DNA from: an uncultured Methylococcaceae bacterium
GTDB lineage: Bacteria; Pseudomonadota; Gammaproteobacteria; Methylococcales; Methylomonadaceae
Assembly: GCA_903873045.1 (NCBI GenBank)
Contig: CAIQND010000936.1
Location: 1-12,785 of the forward strand
Reading direction: 5' to 3'
Length of the DNA stretch: 12,785 nucleotides
The notes beneath the pieces are model-generated. The model was not told where the DNA came from, searched no databases, and was given only the letters and a program-made list of their open reading frames with translations. The translations under genes were made by a program, and so were the position numbers. Shown piece after piece: positions 7,258 through 12,785 of the stretch. Within the stretch, counting starts at the first letter, position 1. Every line of letters starts with the position of its first letter.

Positions 7258-8757
7258 ATGTGTGGTATTACTGCTATCGTTTCACATCAAGCTGTCAATC
7301 AAGAACTCTATGATGCACTGACCGTCTTGCAACACCGTGGCCAAGATGCTGCCGGCATAGTCACCTGTGAGCGCGGGCGCTTGCATTTGCGTAAAGATAA
7401 CGGCTTGACCCGTGATGTGTTTAACAACGCTCAGATGTTAAAGCTAAAAGGCAACATGGGCATTGCCCATGTTCGCTACCCAACAGCGGGTTGCACCAGT
7501 TCTGCCGAGGCGCAACCGTTTTATGTCAACTCGCCTTTTGGACTGACGCTGGCTCATAACGGTAATTTAACCAATACCGAGGAGTTGAAAAAAGCCCTGT
7601 TCGTAGAGGATCAACGCCATATTAATACCGATTCTGATTCTGAAGTCCTGTTAAATGTTTTTGCTCATGAGCTACAAAGCCTGGGTAAACTGGATTTAAG
7701 TGTCGATGATATTTTTCAGGCCGTCCGAGGTGTTCATCGCCGCTGCCGTGGCGCTTATGCGGCGGTTATTATGATCGCAGGCGTTGGGATTTTGGGTTTT
7801 AGAGATCCCCATGGCATCAGACCGGTGGTTTTTGGTAAAAGAGAAACCGAACAGGGCCCTGATTTTATGATTGCCTCAGAAAGTGTTGCGCTGGATGTAC
7901 TGGGCTTTGAACTTATTAGGGACATAGAACCCGGTGAAGCCATTTTTATTGAAGAGTCCGGCATCTTACATACCCAGCAATGCTCTGAAGTCGTTGATCA
8001 TTGTCCTTGTATTTTTGAATATGTTTATTTTGCCCGCCCGGATTCAATTATTGACGACATTTCGGTTTACAAAGCGCGTCTGCGCATGGGTGATAAACTG
8101 GCTGCAAAAGTCATTAGAGAATGGCCTGATTATGATATCGATGTGGTTATCCCGATACCGGATACCAGTAGAACCGCCGCACTGCAAATGGCCAACAAGC
8201 TGGGTGTCAAATACAGCGAAGGCTTTATGAAGAACCGTTATATCGGTCGAACTTTTATCATGCCCGGCCAGAAAATGCGCGAAAAATCGGTCAGACAAAA
8301 GCTCAATGCCATTGGTCTTGAGTTTGGCGGCAAAAACGTCTTGCTGGTTGATGATTCGGTGGTGAGAGGCACGACTTCTGCACAAATCATTCAGATGGCA
8401 CGGGATGCGGGTGCCAAAAAAGTATACTTTGCTTCTGCTGCGCCACCGGTTCGCTATCCCAATGTTTATGGCATTGACATGCCGGCTGCCAATGAACTGA
8501 TCGCCCATGATCGTACCGAGGATGAAGTCTGTGAGGCCATTGGTGCTGATCGCTTGATTTATCAGGATCTGAGTGATTTAATTGAAGCGGTTCGTAAAGG
8601 TAACCCCAGTATTAAACATTTTGATACGTCATGTTTTAGTAAAGAATACATTACCGGCGATATTGATGATGCCTATCTGGAGCGTACCGAGTCGTTACGT
8701 AACGACAATGCCCAAGCCGAACGCAATTCCGAAAAATCCATTATTGAAATGTTGTAG
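7258..8757 (+). CDS. purF: Amidophosphoribosyltransferase
   Basis: PurF catalyses the first committed step of purine synthesis: PRPP plus glutamine gives 5-phosphoribosylamine, glutamate and pyrophosphate. The 499-aa protein starts MCGI, so Cys2 is the Ntn nucleophile after Met removal. There is no propeptide, which fits the E. coli rather than the Bacillus iron-sulfur class. The glutaminase half shows HRGQD (26-30), HVRYPTAG with R73 (71-78), NGN (101-103), TDSDSE (124-129) and RDPHGIRP (182-189). The synthase half shows FEYVYFARPDS (253-263), IPDTSR (300-305), RYIGRTFI (327-334) and the PRPP loop LVDDSVVRGTTS (363-374). The family's cysteines for an Fe-S cluster are not expected in this class. 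Only a weak ribosome site (AAGAAAAA) precedes the start, 25 nt after cvpA. A PurR operator was not recognised. Confidence 0.98.
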   Translation: MCGITAIVSHQAVNQELYDALTVLQHRGQDAAGIVTCERGRLHLRKDNGLTRDVFNNAQMLKLKGNMGIAHVRYPTAGCTSSAEAQPFYVNSPFGLTLAHNGNLTNTEELKKALFVEDQRHINTDSDSEVLLNVFAHELQSLGKLDLSVDDIFQAVRGVHRRCRGAYAAVIMIAGVGILGFRDPHGIRPVVFGKRETEQGPDFMIASESVALDVLGFELIRDIEPGEAIFIEESGILHTQQCSEVVDHCPCIFEYVYFARPDSIIDDISVYKARLRMGDKLAAKVIREWPDYDIDVVIPIPDTSRTAALQMANKLGVKYSEGFMKNRYIGRTFIMPGQKMREKSVRQKLNAIGLEFGGKNVLLVDDSVVRGTTSAQIIQMARDAGAKKVYFASAAPPVRYPNVYGIDMPAANELIAHDRTEDEVCEAIGADRLIYQDLSDLIEAVRKGNPSIKHFDTSCFSKEYITGDIDDAYLERTESLRNDNAQAERNSEKSIIEML

Positions 8758-8869
8758 CAGGTTCAAGGCGAAAGAAGAAAGGTGAAAAACCTGACATTCA
8801 ACGTAATCGCTGCTTGCCTTTAGTATTTTCCCTTGAACTTTTTACCCTGAACCTTGAATCTATTTATCT
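8758..8869. repeat. purF-metZ spacer with CCTTGAA repeats
   Basis: GTTCAAGG (8761-8768) and CCTTGAAC (8831-8838) form an 8-bp inverted repeat, and CCTTGAA occurs again at 8852-8858, 21 nt after the second arm. Such TTCAAGG/CCTTGAA spacers look like a low-complexity dispersed repeat. The leader of metZ in this spacer ends TATTTATCTATG and has no Shine-Dalgarno sequence. No terminator with a T tract is seen, so metZ may be read from the purF transcript. Confidence 0.55.
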
Positions 8870-10051
8870 ATGAACGACATTAACTGGAACGACTACTCTC
8901 TCGAAACTCAGGCAATCAGAGCGGGGCATAAGCGCACTCATGAAGACGAGCACAGTATCCCGATTTTTGCGACCTCCAGTTATGTGTTTAAAAGTGCTGA
9001 AGAAGCGGCTTTGCGCTTTACCGGAAAAAAACCGGGCAATATCTATTCCCGGTTTACCAATCCAACCGTCAATGCCTTTCAAGAAAGATTGGCACTGATG
9101 GAAAAGGGTGAACGTTGCCTGGCTTTTGCATCGGGCATGGCTGCGATTATGGCAGTGGGTATGGGTCTGCTTAAATCAGGCGATCATGTGGTGTGTTCTC
9201 GTGGTGTGTTTGGCAATACAGTCTTGGTATTTCAAAATTATTTTGCAAAGTTTGGTGTCGAAACTGATTTTGTTGATTTAATTGATACCGCTGCCTGGGA
9301 ATCGGCTATCAAACCCAACACCCGATTTTTATTTCTGGAGACCCCCTCCAATCCATTGATTGAAATTGCTGATATTTCTGCACTCGCCGATATTGCCCAT
9401 GCGCATAATTGCTTGCTGATTGTTGATAATTGCTTTTGTACCCCCATTCTGCAAAAGCCTTTTGAATTAGGTGCGGATATTGTTATCCATTCGGCAACCA
9501 AGTACTTAGACGGACAGGGGCGTTGCGTAGGCGGTGCGGTTATCGCCAGTGATGAAATTATTGAAACAGCGATTTATCCTTACCTGCGTACTGGTGGTGC
9601 AACCATGAGTCCGTTTAGTGCCTGGGTATTTTTGTCCGGATTGGAGACCTTGGCCATCCGCATGAAAGCCCATTGTGATAATGCCTTTGAGTTGGCCAAA
9701 TGGCTGGAACAACAGCCCGGCATCGCCAAAGTACACTATCCCGGCTTACAATCGCACGCACAACACGAATTGGCAAAACGCCAACAAAGCCAATTTGGCG
9801 GCATTGTTAGTTTTGAATTAAACGGCGGTAAAGAACAAGCTTGGAAAATAATTGATGCGACAGAAATGATATCAATTACCGCCAACTTGGGTGATGTTAA
9901 ATCCACCATAACCCATCCGGCATCCACAACACATGGTCGTTTGTCACCTGAAGCTAGAGCGGCCGCTGGTATTAAAGACGGCTTGGTTAGAGTTTCCGTG
10001 GGACTGGAACACATTAACGATATTAAAAATGATCTGTTAAAGGGGTTATAA
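8870..10051 (+). CDS. metZ: O-succinylhomoserine sulfhydrylase
   Basis: MetZ is a cytosolic PLP enzyme that makes homocysteine directly from O-succinylhomoserine and sulfide, bypassing cystathionine. The 393-aa protein has the fold-type I order of the Cys/Met metabolism family. YSRFTNPT (59-66) carries the phosphate-contacting tyrosine and arginine, FASGMAAI (86-93) lies at the PLP ring, LETPSNP (156-162) follows, D186 in VDNCFCTP is the pyridine partner, and SATKYLDGQG (208-217) carries the Schiff-base lysine K211. DNCFCTP in place of the more common DNTFATP of cystathionine enzymes is typical, to my knowledge, of the MetZ group. metZ directly after purF is the Pseudomonas arrangement, which supports the name. 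O-acetylhomoserine sulfhydrylase activity cannot be excluded. No ribosome site is seen before the start. Confidence 0.92.
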   Translation: MNDINWNDYSLETQAIRAGHKRTHEDEHSIPIFATSSYVFKSAEEAALRFTGKKPGNIYSRFTNPTVNAFQERLALMEKGERCLAFASGMAAIMAVGMGLLKSGDHVVCSRGVFGNTVLVFQNYFAKFGVETDFVDLIDTAAWESAIKPNTRFLFLETPSNPLIEIADISALADIAHAHNCLLIVDNCFCTPILQKPFELGADIVIHSATKYLDGQGRCVGGAVIASDEIIETAIYPYLRTGGATMSPFSAWVFLSGLETLAIRMKAHCDNAFELAKWLEQQPGIAKVHYPGLQSHAQHELAKRQQSQFGGIVSFELNGGKEQAWKIIDATEMISITANLGDVKSTITHPASTTHGRLSPEARAAAGIKDGLVRVSVGLEHINDIKNDLLKGL

Positions 10052-10268
10052 TCTTCTGACAAAGGAGCATGGGTATCTACACAGCCTATAGGCTCAATAA
10101 AAAATGGGTTACATCGGGAACAAGCGCTCTCTTCTATTAAAGAGGGTTGGGGCACGATAATATCATCTAGTATCCCTCACCTCCCAATCTGGCACCCTCG
10201 CTTCCCTCCCCCTAATCGGAGAAGGGGCTTCCGTTTGTGTAGACATTTATGGTATTGGAGAGAGCGTC
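10052..10268. other. Repeat-derived spacer upstream of the GGDEF/EAL gene
   Basis: This 217-nt gap carries TCTACACA (10076-10083) and its exact complement TGTGTAGA (10236-10243) near its two ends, a perfect 12-nt palindrome AGCCTATAGGCT (10083-10094) and a small CTCTT/AAGAG hairpin (10129-10144). Near its end, CCCTCCCCCTAATCGGAGAAG (10204-10224) matches the core in the accD-folC gap. The tail of the repeat, TTGGAGAGAGCGTC, supplies the ribosome site of the next gene. No promoter stands out. Confidence 0.55.
10257..10264 (+). promoter_or_regulatory. Ribosome binding site of the GGDEF/EAL gene, in a repeat tail
   Basis: GGAGAGAG lies 4 nt before the ATG at 10269, and its GGAG core has an 8-nt spacing to the start. 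The same TGGAGAGA sequence follows the related repeat core in the accD-folC gap (4405-4412), so this signal probably came with the dispersed repeat. Confidence 0.55.
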
Positions 10269-11975
10269 ATGATTTCAACCATTGCAAAAAATTTACTCAG
10301 CGATAACGTCAAAATTCTTAAGAGCGAGGCTTCAAAAACAGCCTATCAAGGTGTTTTAATAGCGGTTGCCGCTATTATTATCGCTACTTTTATGGTTAGT
10401 TATTTTAGCACCGGGGGGCTATCACTGGCGGGTATTCAGAGCGCACAAAAGGATAATATGGCACTTTGGGTTTTAGACTGTATTCCCTTTGTGTTTGGTT
10501 TCTGGGGGCAGTACTCAAGCACAATGATCGCCTACCAGGCCGGAGCCATGGTTTTTGATCAGACTCAGGAATTACGCAGTAAAGCGGATAGCTTGGAAAA
10601 AAAGTTCGATTACGACAGTACCCATGATTCCTTGACCGACCTGCCTAATAGAGCGCTATTTTATGACCGGGTAGAACAAGCTATTTTTTTGGCGGATACT
10701 CAAAATCAATTAACATCCATCTTACTAATAGAAATTGAAAATTTCAAAGATGTCTATGATAGCCTGGGTCGTAGCAGTGGCGATCTTGTTCTCAAGCAAA
10801 TATCCTCGCGATTAAAGGGAGTCAGTCAAGAACGGGATGCCATTGCAAAAATTGACAGCAATATTTTCGGTTTTATTTTAACCAACATTATCAATATAGC
10901 GATCGTCGAACGACTCGCTCAAGCTATTCAGCAAGTAATGGAACCGCCTTTTCTTATTAGTCACCTTAAAGTATCGGTACATCCCAATATTGGCATTGTT
11001 AATTTTCCTGATCACGGTGATGACGTTGATACCTTGATACAAAGGGCGGGGGTAGCACTGCACATGGCCCAAAAATCAAGCAAAGGTTATTGCATCTACG
11101 AACCCTCATTTGATAAGTACAGCCCAAAGCGGTTGACCTTAATATCCGAGCTTCGTAATGCCATAAACCGGGATCAACTTGAGCTGTTTTATCAGGCCAA
11201 GGTATCAATCCAGACCGGCAAGTTGCTGGGCGCTGAAGCACTGATTCGCTGGAACCATCTCACTCAGGGAACTGTTTCACCGGATAAATTCATCCCGATG
11301 GCGGAACATACCAGAACCATTAAACAGGTTACCCTCTGGGTATTGCAACGGGCTTTTCGCAATTGCGCGGACTGGCATAAGCAAGGGCTTAATATAAAAG
11401 TATCTGTTAACTTGTCATCCAAAGATTTACATGACCCTGAATTACCCGATCTTATAGCGGGTGTGGCGGCTTCGGCATTGATTAAACCTGAATGGATCAT
11501 GCTGGAAATTACTGAAGGATCGATTATGAATGATCCTGAAAGTGCGCTGGAAATAATAAATCAACTGCATGACATGGGCTATCAATTTTTAATCGATGAT
11601 TTTGGAACCGGTTATTCATCATTAGGTTATCTTAGCAAATTGCCACTAACAGAACTCAAAATAGACAAGTCGTTTGTTAAGGATATGATGAGCAATAAAA
11701 ATAACGCACTTATTGTTAAAACAATCATTAATATGGCCCATAACCTGGGATTACAGGCTACCGCAGAAGGCGTAGAAAACGAAGAGATAATGGCTAAACT
11801 TAAAGGTTATGGCTGTGATATGGCACAAGGTTTTTTTCTGAACAAGCCATTATCCGTTAACGATTTTAGTCAATGGATGAGTGACTTTGAATTGACGGGG
11901 CGCATCCGCTACTTGGGGGACACCAGTAACTTTGCTCCTTCTCCAGCGGGAAAAGATTGGGATGAGGGGGATTAA
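10269..11975 (+). CDS. Membrane-bound c-di-GMP phosphodiesterase (degenerate GGDEF, intact EAL)
   Basis: This probably hydrolyses cyclic di-GMP to pGpG at the inner membrane. The 568-aa protein has two membrane segments (about 27-46 and 64-81) around a short periplasmic loop, a coiled-coil linker (about 96-118), a GGDEF domain (about 119-280) and an EAL domain (about 290-540). HDSLTDLPNRALF (119-131) opens the GGDEF domain as usual, but the GGDEF loop reads DSNIF (196-200) and the first metal site reads EIE (155-157) instead of D-x-D, so cyclase activity is unlikely. The EAL domain keeps EAL (E323), N381, E413, D443, D444, K464, E500 and Q520, all at a constant offset of 148 from the RocR catalytic residues. 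Residues 544-568 are encoded by an inserted repeat element. The sensed signal is unknown. Confidence 0.93.
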   Translation: MISTIAKNLLSDNVKILKSEASKTAYQGVLIAVAAIIIATFMVSYFSTGGLSLAGIQSAQKDNMALWVLDCIPFVFGFWGQYSSTMIAYQAGAMVFDQTQELRSKADSLEKKFDYDSTHDSLTDLPNRALFYDRVEQAIFLADTQNQLTSILLIEIENFKDVYDSLGRSSGDLVLKQISSRLKGVSQERDAIAKIDSNIFGFILTNIINIAIVERLAQAIQQVMEPPFLISHLKVSVHPNIGIVNFPDHGDDVDTLIQRAGVALHMAQKSSKGYCIYEPSFDKYSPKRLTLISELRNAINRDQLELFYQAKVSIQTGKLLGAEALIRWNHLTQGTVSPDKFIPMAEHTRTIKQVTLWVLQRAFRNCADWHKQGLNIKVSVNLSSKDLHDPELPDLIAGVAASALIKPEWIMLEITEGSIMNDPESALEIINQLHDMGYQFLIDDFGTGYSSLGYLSKLPLTELKIDKSFVKDMMSNKNNALIVKTIINMAHNLGLQATAEGVENEEIMAKLKGYGCDMAQGFFLNKPLSVNDFSQWMSDFELTGRIRYLGDTSNFAPSPAGKDWDEGD

Positions 11976-12090
11976 ATAAGGATTTTCTCCACTTTAATTT
12001 CCCCTCTCCCCACCCTCTCCCGCTGGAGAGGGCTTTAAGTAACTGAGCAACCCAATCTTTTAGTCGCTCCCCTAAGTAGCGGATGCGCCC
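11898..12090. mobile_element. MITE-like inverted-repeat element overlapping the EAL gene 3' end
   Basis: The ends are a 23-nt inverted repeat with one mismatch (11898-11920 and 12068-12090; begins GGGCGCATCCGCTACTT). A perfect 11-bp internal pair, AAAAGATTGGG (11951-11961) with CCCAATCTTTT (12051-12061), and further related blocks (CAGTAACTT/AAGTAACTG, CTCCAGCGGG/CCCGCTGGAG) lie inside. A local hairpin CCCTCTCC-CGCT-GGAGAGGG sits at 12013-12032. GAATTG is found at 11889-11894 and 12091-12096, which could be a target-site duplication, although three bases (ACG) lie between the left copy and the repeat. There is no transposase gene, so if mobile it is nonautonomous. The alternative is two copies of a dispersed repeat in opposite orientation. 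Confidence 0.6.
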
Positions 12091-12289
12091 GAATTGGCCA
12101 ATTAACCGGTTCGGATTTCTGTAATTGATGTTTAACTCATCAGCCCCTAAAAAATAGAACACGGATTTGACTAATAGACACGGACAAGGAAAATACCTTA
12201 ACCGTGACTCGTAACAACGGAGCGTGGGAACAAGGCAGGCATTTTTTGGCTACCTACTTAAGGCGGTACAGTTTAAGGTTAAGCCTTTC

Positions 12290-12335
12290 GCTGAGCGGAG
12301 TCGAAGCGATTTTGCAGGCTTCGGCTCCGCTCAGC
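12290..12335. repeat. Inverted repeat, CTTCGACTCCGCTCAGC family
   Basis: GCTGAGCGGAGTCGAAGC (12290-12307) and GCTTCGGCTCCGCTCAGC (12318-12335) are complementary with one mismatch in 18, separated by 10 nt. From general knowledge this is a dispersed extragenic palindrome seen in many bacterial genomes. No T tract follows, so a terminator role is not supported. Confidence 0.85.
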
Positions 12336-12386
12336 CAACGGTTTATCTTGCCACGAGGTAGTTAACTTAATGGCATTGTCCCCTAA

Positions 12387-12407
12387 CCCCTCTTTATCAT
12401 AGAGGGG
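12387..12407. repeat. CCCCTCT/AGAGGGG hairpin
   Basis: A perfect 7-bp stem (12387-12393, 12401-12407) has the loop TTATCAT. A T-rich stretch follows only from 12421, too far away for a standard intrinsic terminator. The preceding CCCCTAA makes it look like the widespread CCCCTAACCCCTCT dispersed repeat. Confidence 0.7.
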
Positions 12408-12462
12408 GACTGAATAATTACTTTTTTTATCCCTTTAATTTTTGTTTAAATTTTAATCTTTA

Positions 12463-12785
12463 ATGACTAATGACCCGACTCCCATTGACGTGCTTTGTGT
12501 AGGTCATGCCTCTTATGACCTGATCTTTTCGGTTGCCCATCATCCTGACGAAGATGAAAAAATTTCCGCACAAGGCTTTGTCAGTTGTGGCGGCGGCCCT
12601 GCGGCCAATGCTGCCGTAACTATTGCCAAACTTGGCTTTAATGCGGCCTTCGCAGGTTATCTGGGGCAGGATATTTACGGCGAAAAACATTATCAGGAAC
12701 TGCGTCAATACGGTATTAACACCCGCCTTATTATTCGCGGCGACTCCCCTACCCCGCTCTCCACGGTTTTAGTCAAACCGGACGG
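12463..12785 (+). CDS. PfkB-family carbohydrate kinase, 5' part (cut by window end)
   Basis: The frame is open from the ATG at 12463 to the window edge, giving 107 complete codons; the C-terminal part with the ATP-binding and catalytic aspartate motif is outside. The visible part matches the N-terminal lid and core of the ribokinase/PfkB family: VLCVGHASYDLIF (10-22) is the first strand with the substrate-contacting aspartate D19, CGGGPAANAA (42-51) is the family's first signature, and GYLGQDIYG (65-73) and the 'GI' loop near 84 follow. The substrate cannot be deduced. The start is the first in-frame ATG, with an AT-rich leader (TTTTAATCTTTAATG) and no Shine-Dalgarno sequence. It is separated from the EAL gene by repeats and is probably a new transcription unit. 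Confidence 0.88.
   Translation, partial: MTNDPTPIDVLCVGHASYDLIFSVAHHPDEDEKISAQGFVSCGGGPAANAAVTIAKLGFNAAFAGYLGQDIYGEKHYQELRQYGINTRLIIRGDSPTPLSTVLVKPD

Larger units (their letters stand above)
11976..12462. other. Repeat-rich spacer between the EAL gene and the sugar kinase
   Basis: No gene is supported in these 487 bases. They hold the right part of the inverted-repeat element (to 12090), a perfect 12-nt palindrome AATTGGCCAATT (12092-12103), a fragment of the GGAGCGTGGGAAC repeat family (12219-12231), an 18-bp inverted repeat (12290-12335) and a 7-bp hairpin (12387-12407). A minus-strand frame through 11866-12162 gives a peptide with SSGRGWGEG and HPNLFPLEKE, which is the usual spurious translation of such repeats. 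The last 40 bases before the kinase are AT-rich and may include its promoter; no clear -35/-10 pair was found. Confidence 0.65.

Noticed and set aside
9736..10155. Minus-strand 139-codon open frame overlapping the metZ end
   Set aside because: It is mostly antisense to metZ, which has full family motifs; the non-overlapping part is repeat sequence.
11866..12162. Minus-strand 98-codon open frame over the EAL gene end and the spacer
   Set aside because: Its sequence (SSGRGWGEG, HPNLFPLEKE) is the usual spurious reading of dispersed repeats. Its RIRYLG segment only mirrors the inverted repeat.
12387..12430. Hairpin plus T-rich stretch as a terminator before the sugar kinase
   Set aside because: The T run starts 13 nt after the stem, too far for an intrinsic terminator, and the hairpin fits a dispersed repeat.

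Overview
The window is a chromosomal housekeeping segment from a gammaproteobacterium. The gene order trpF-trpB-trpA-accD-folC-SPOR gene-cvpA-purF-metZ combines the accD-folC-dedD-cvpA-purF cluster of Escherichia coli with the trpF-upstream and metZ-downstream arrangement of Pseudomonas. Moderate base composition and intergenic regions packed with palindromic dispersed repeats would suit a methanotroph of the Methylococcales. That placement is inference; no methane-oxidation gene is present.

Layout. 1-679 has no convincing gene and holds at least four different dispersed palindromic repeats, ending in the AT-rich leader of trpF. 680-3311 is trpF, trpB and trpA, with 4-nt stop/start overlaps. 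accD (3346-4284) follows after 34 nt. A 278-nt gap with a decayed repeat precedes folC (4563-5840). A membrane-anchored SPOR protein (dedD-like, 5850-6704), cvpA (6741-7232), purF (7258-8757) and metZ (8870-10051) follow on the same strand. A repeat-derived spacer leads to a membrane-bound GGDEF/EAL protein (10269-11975). Another repeat-rich spacer leads to the 5' part of a PfkB-family sugar kinase (12463 to the window end). All recognised genes are on the + strand.

Functionally, the first block serves tryptophan synthesis (three of the last steps), the first committed step of fatty-acid synthesis, folate polyglutamylation, cell-division/envelope biology (SPOR, CvpA), entry into purine synthesis, and methionine synthesis by direct sulfhydrylation. 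No clear intrinsic terminator is visible between trpF and metZ, so read-through is possible, although the gaps before folC and metZ could hold promoters.

The most interesting part is the 3' end of the GGDEF/EAL gene. A roughly 193-bp inverted-repeat element (11898-12090), MITE-like in form, appears to have inserted at the end of the EAL domain. It supplies the last 25 codons and the stop codon. A 6-bp direct repeat (GAATTG) lies next to both ends, and joining the flanks across it would restore an in-frame stop two codons later. The GGDEF domain of this protein is degenerate while every EAL catalytic residue is kept, so it is probably a dedicated c-di-GMP phosphodiesterase. I found no wholly new multi-gene system.
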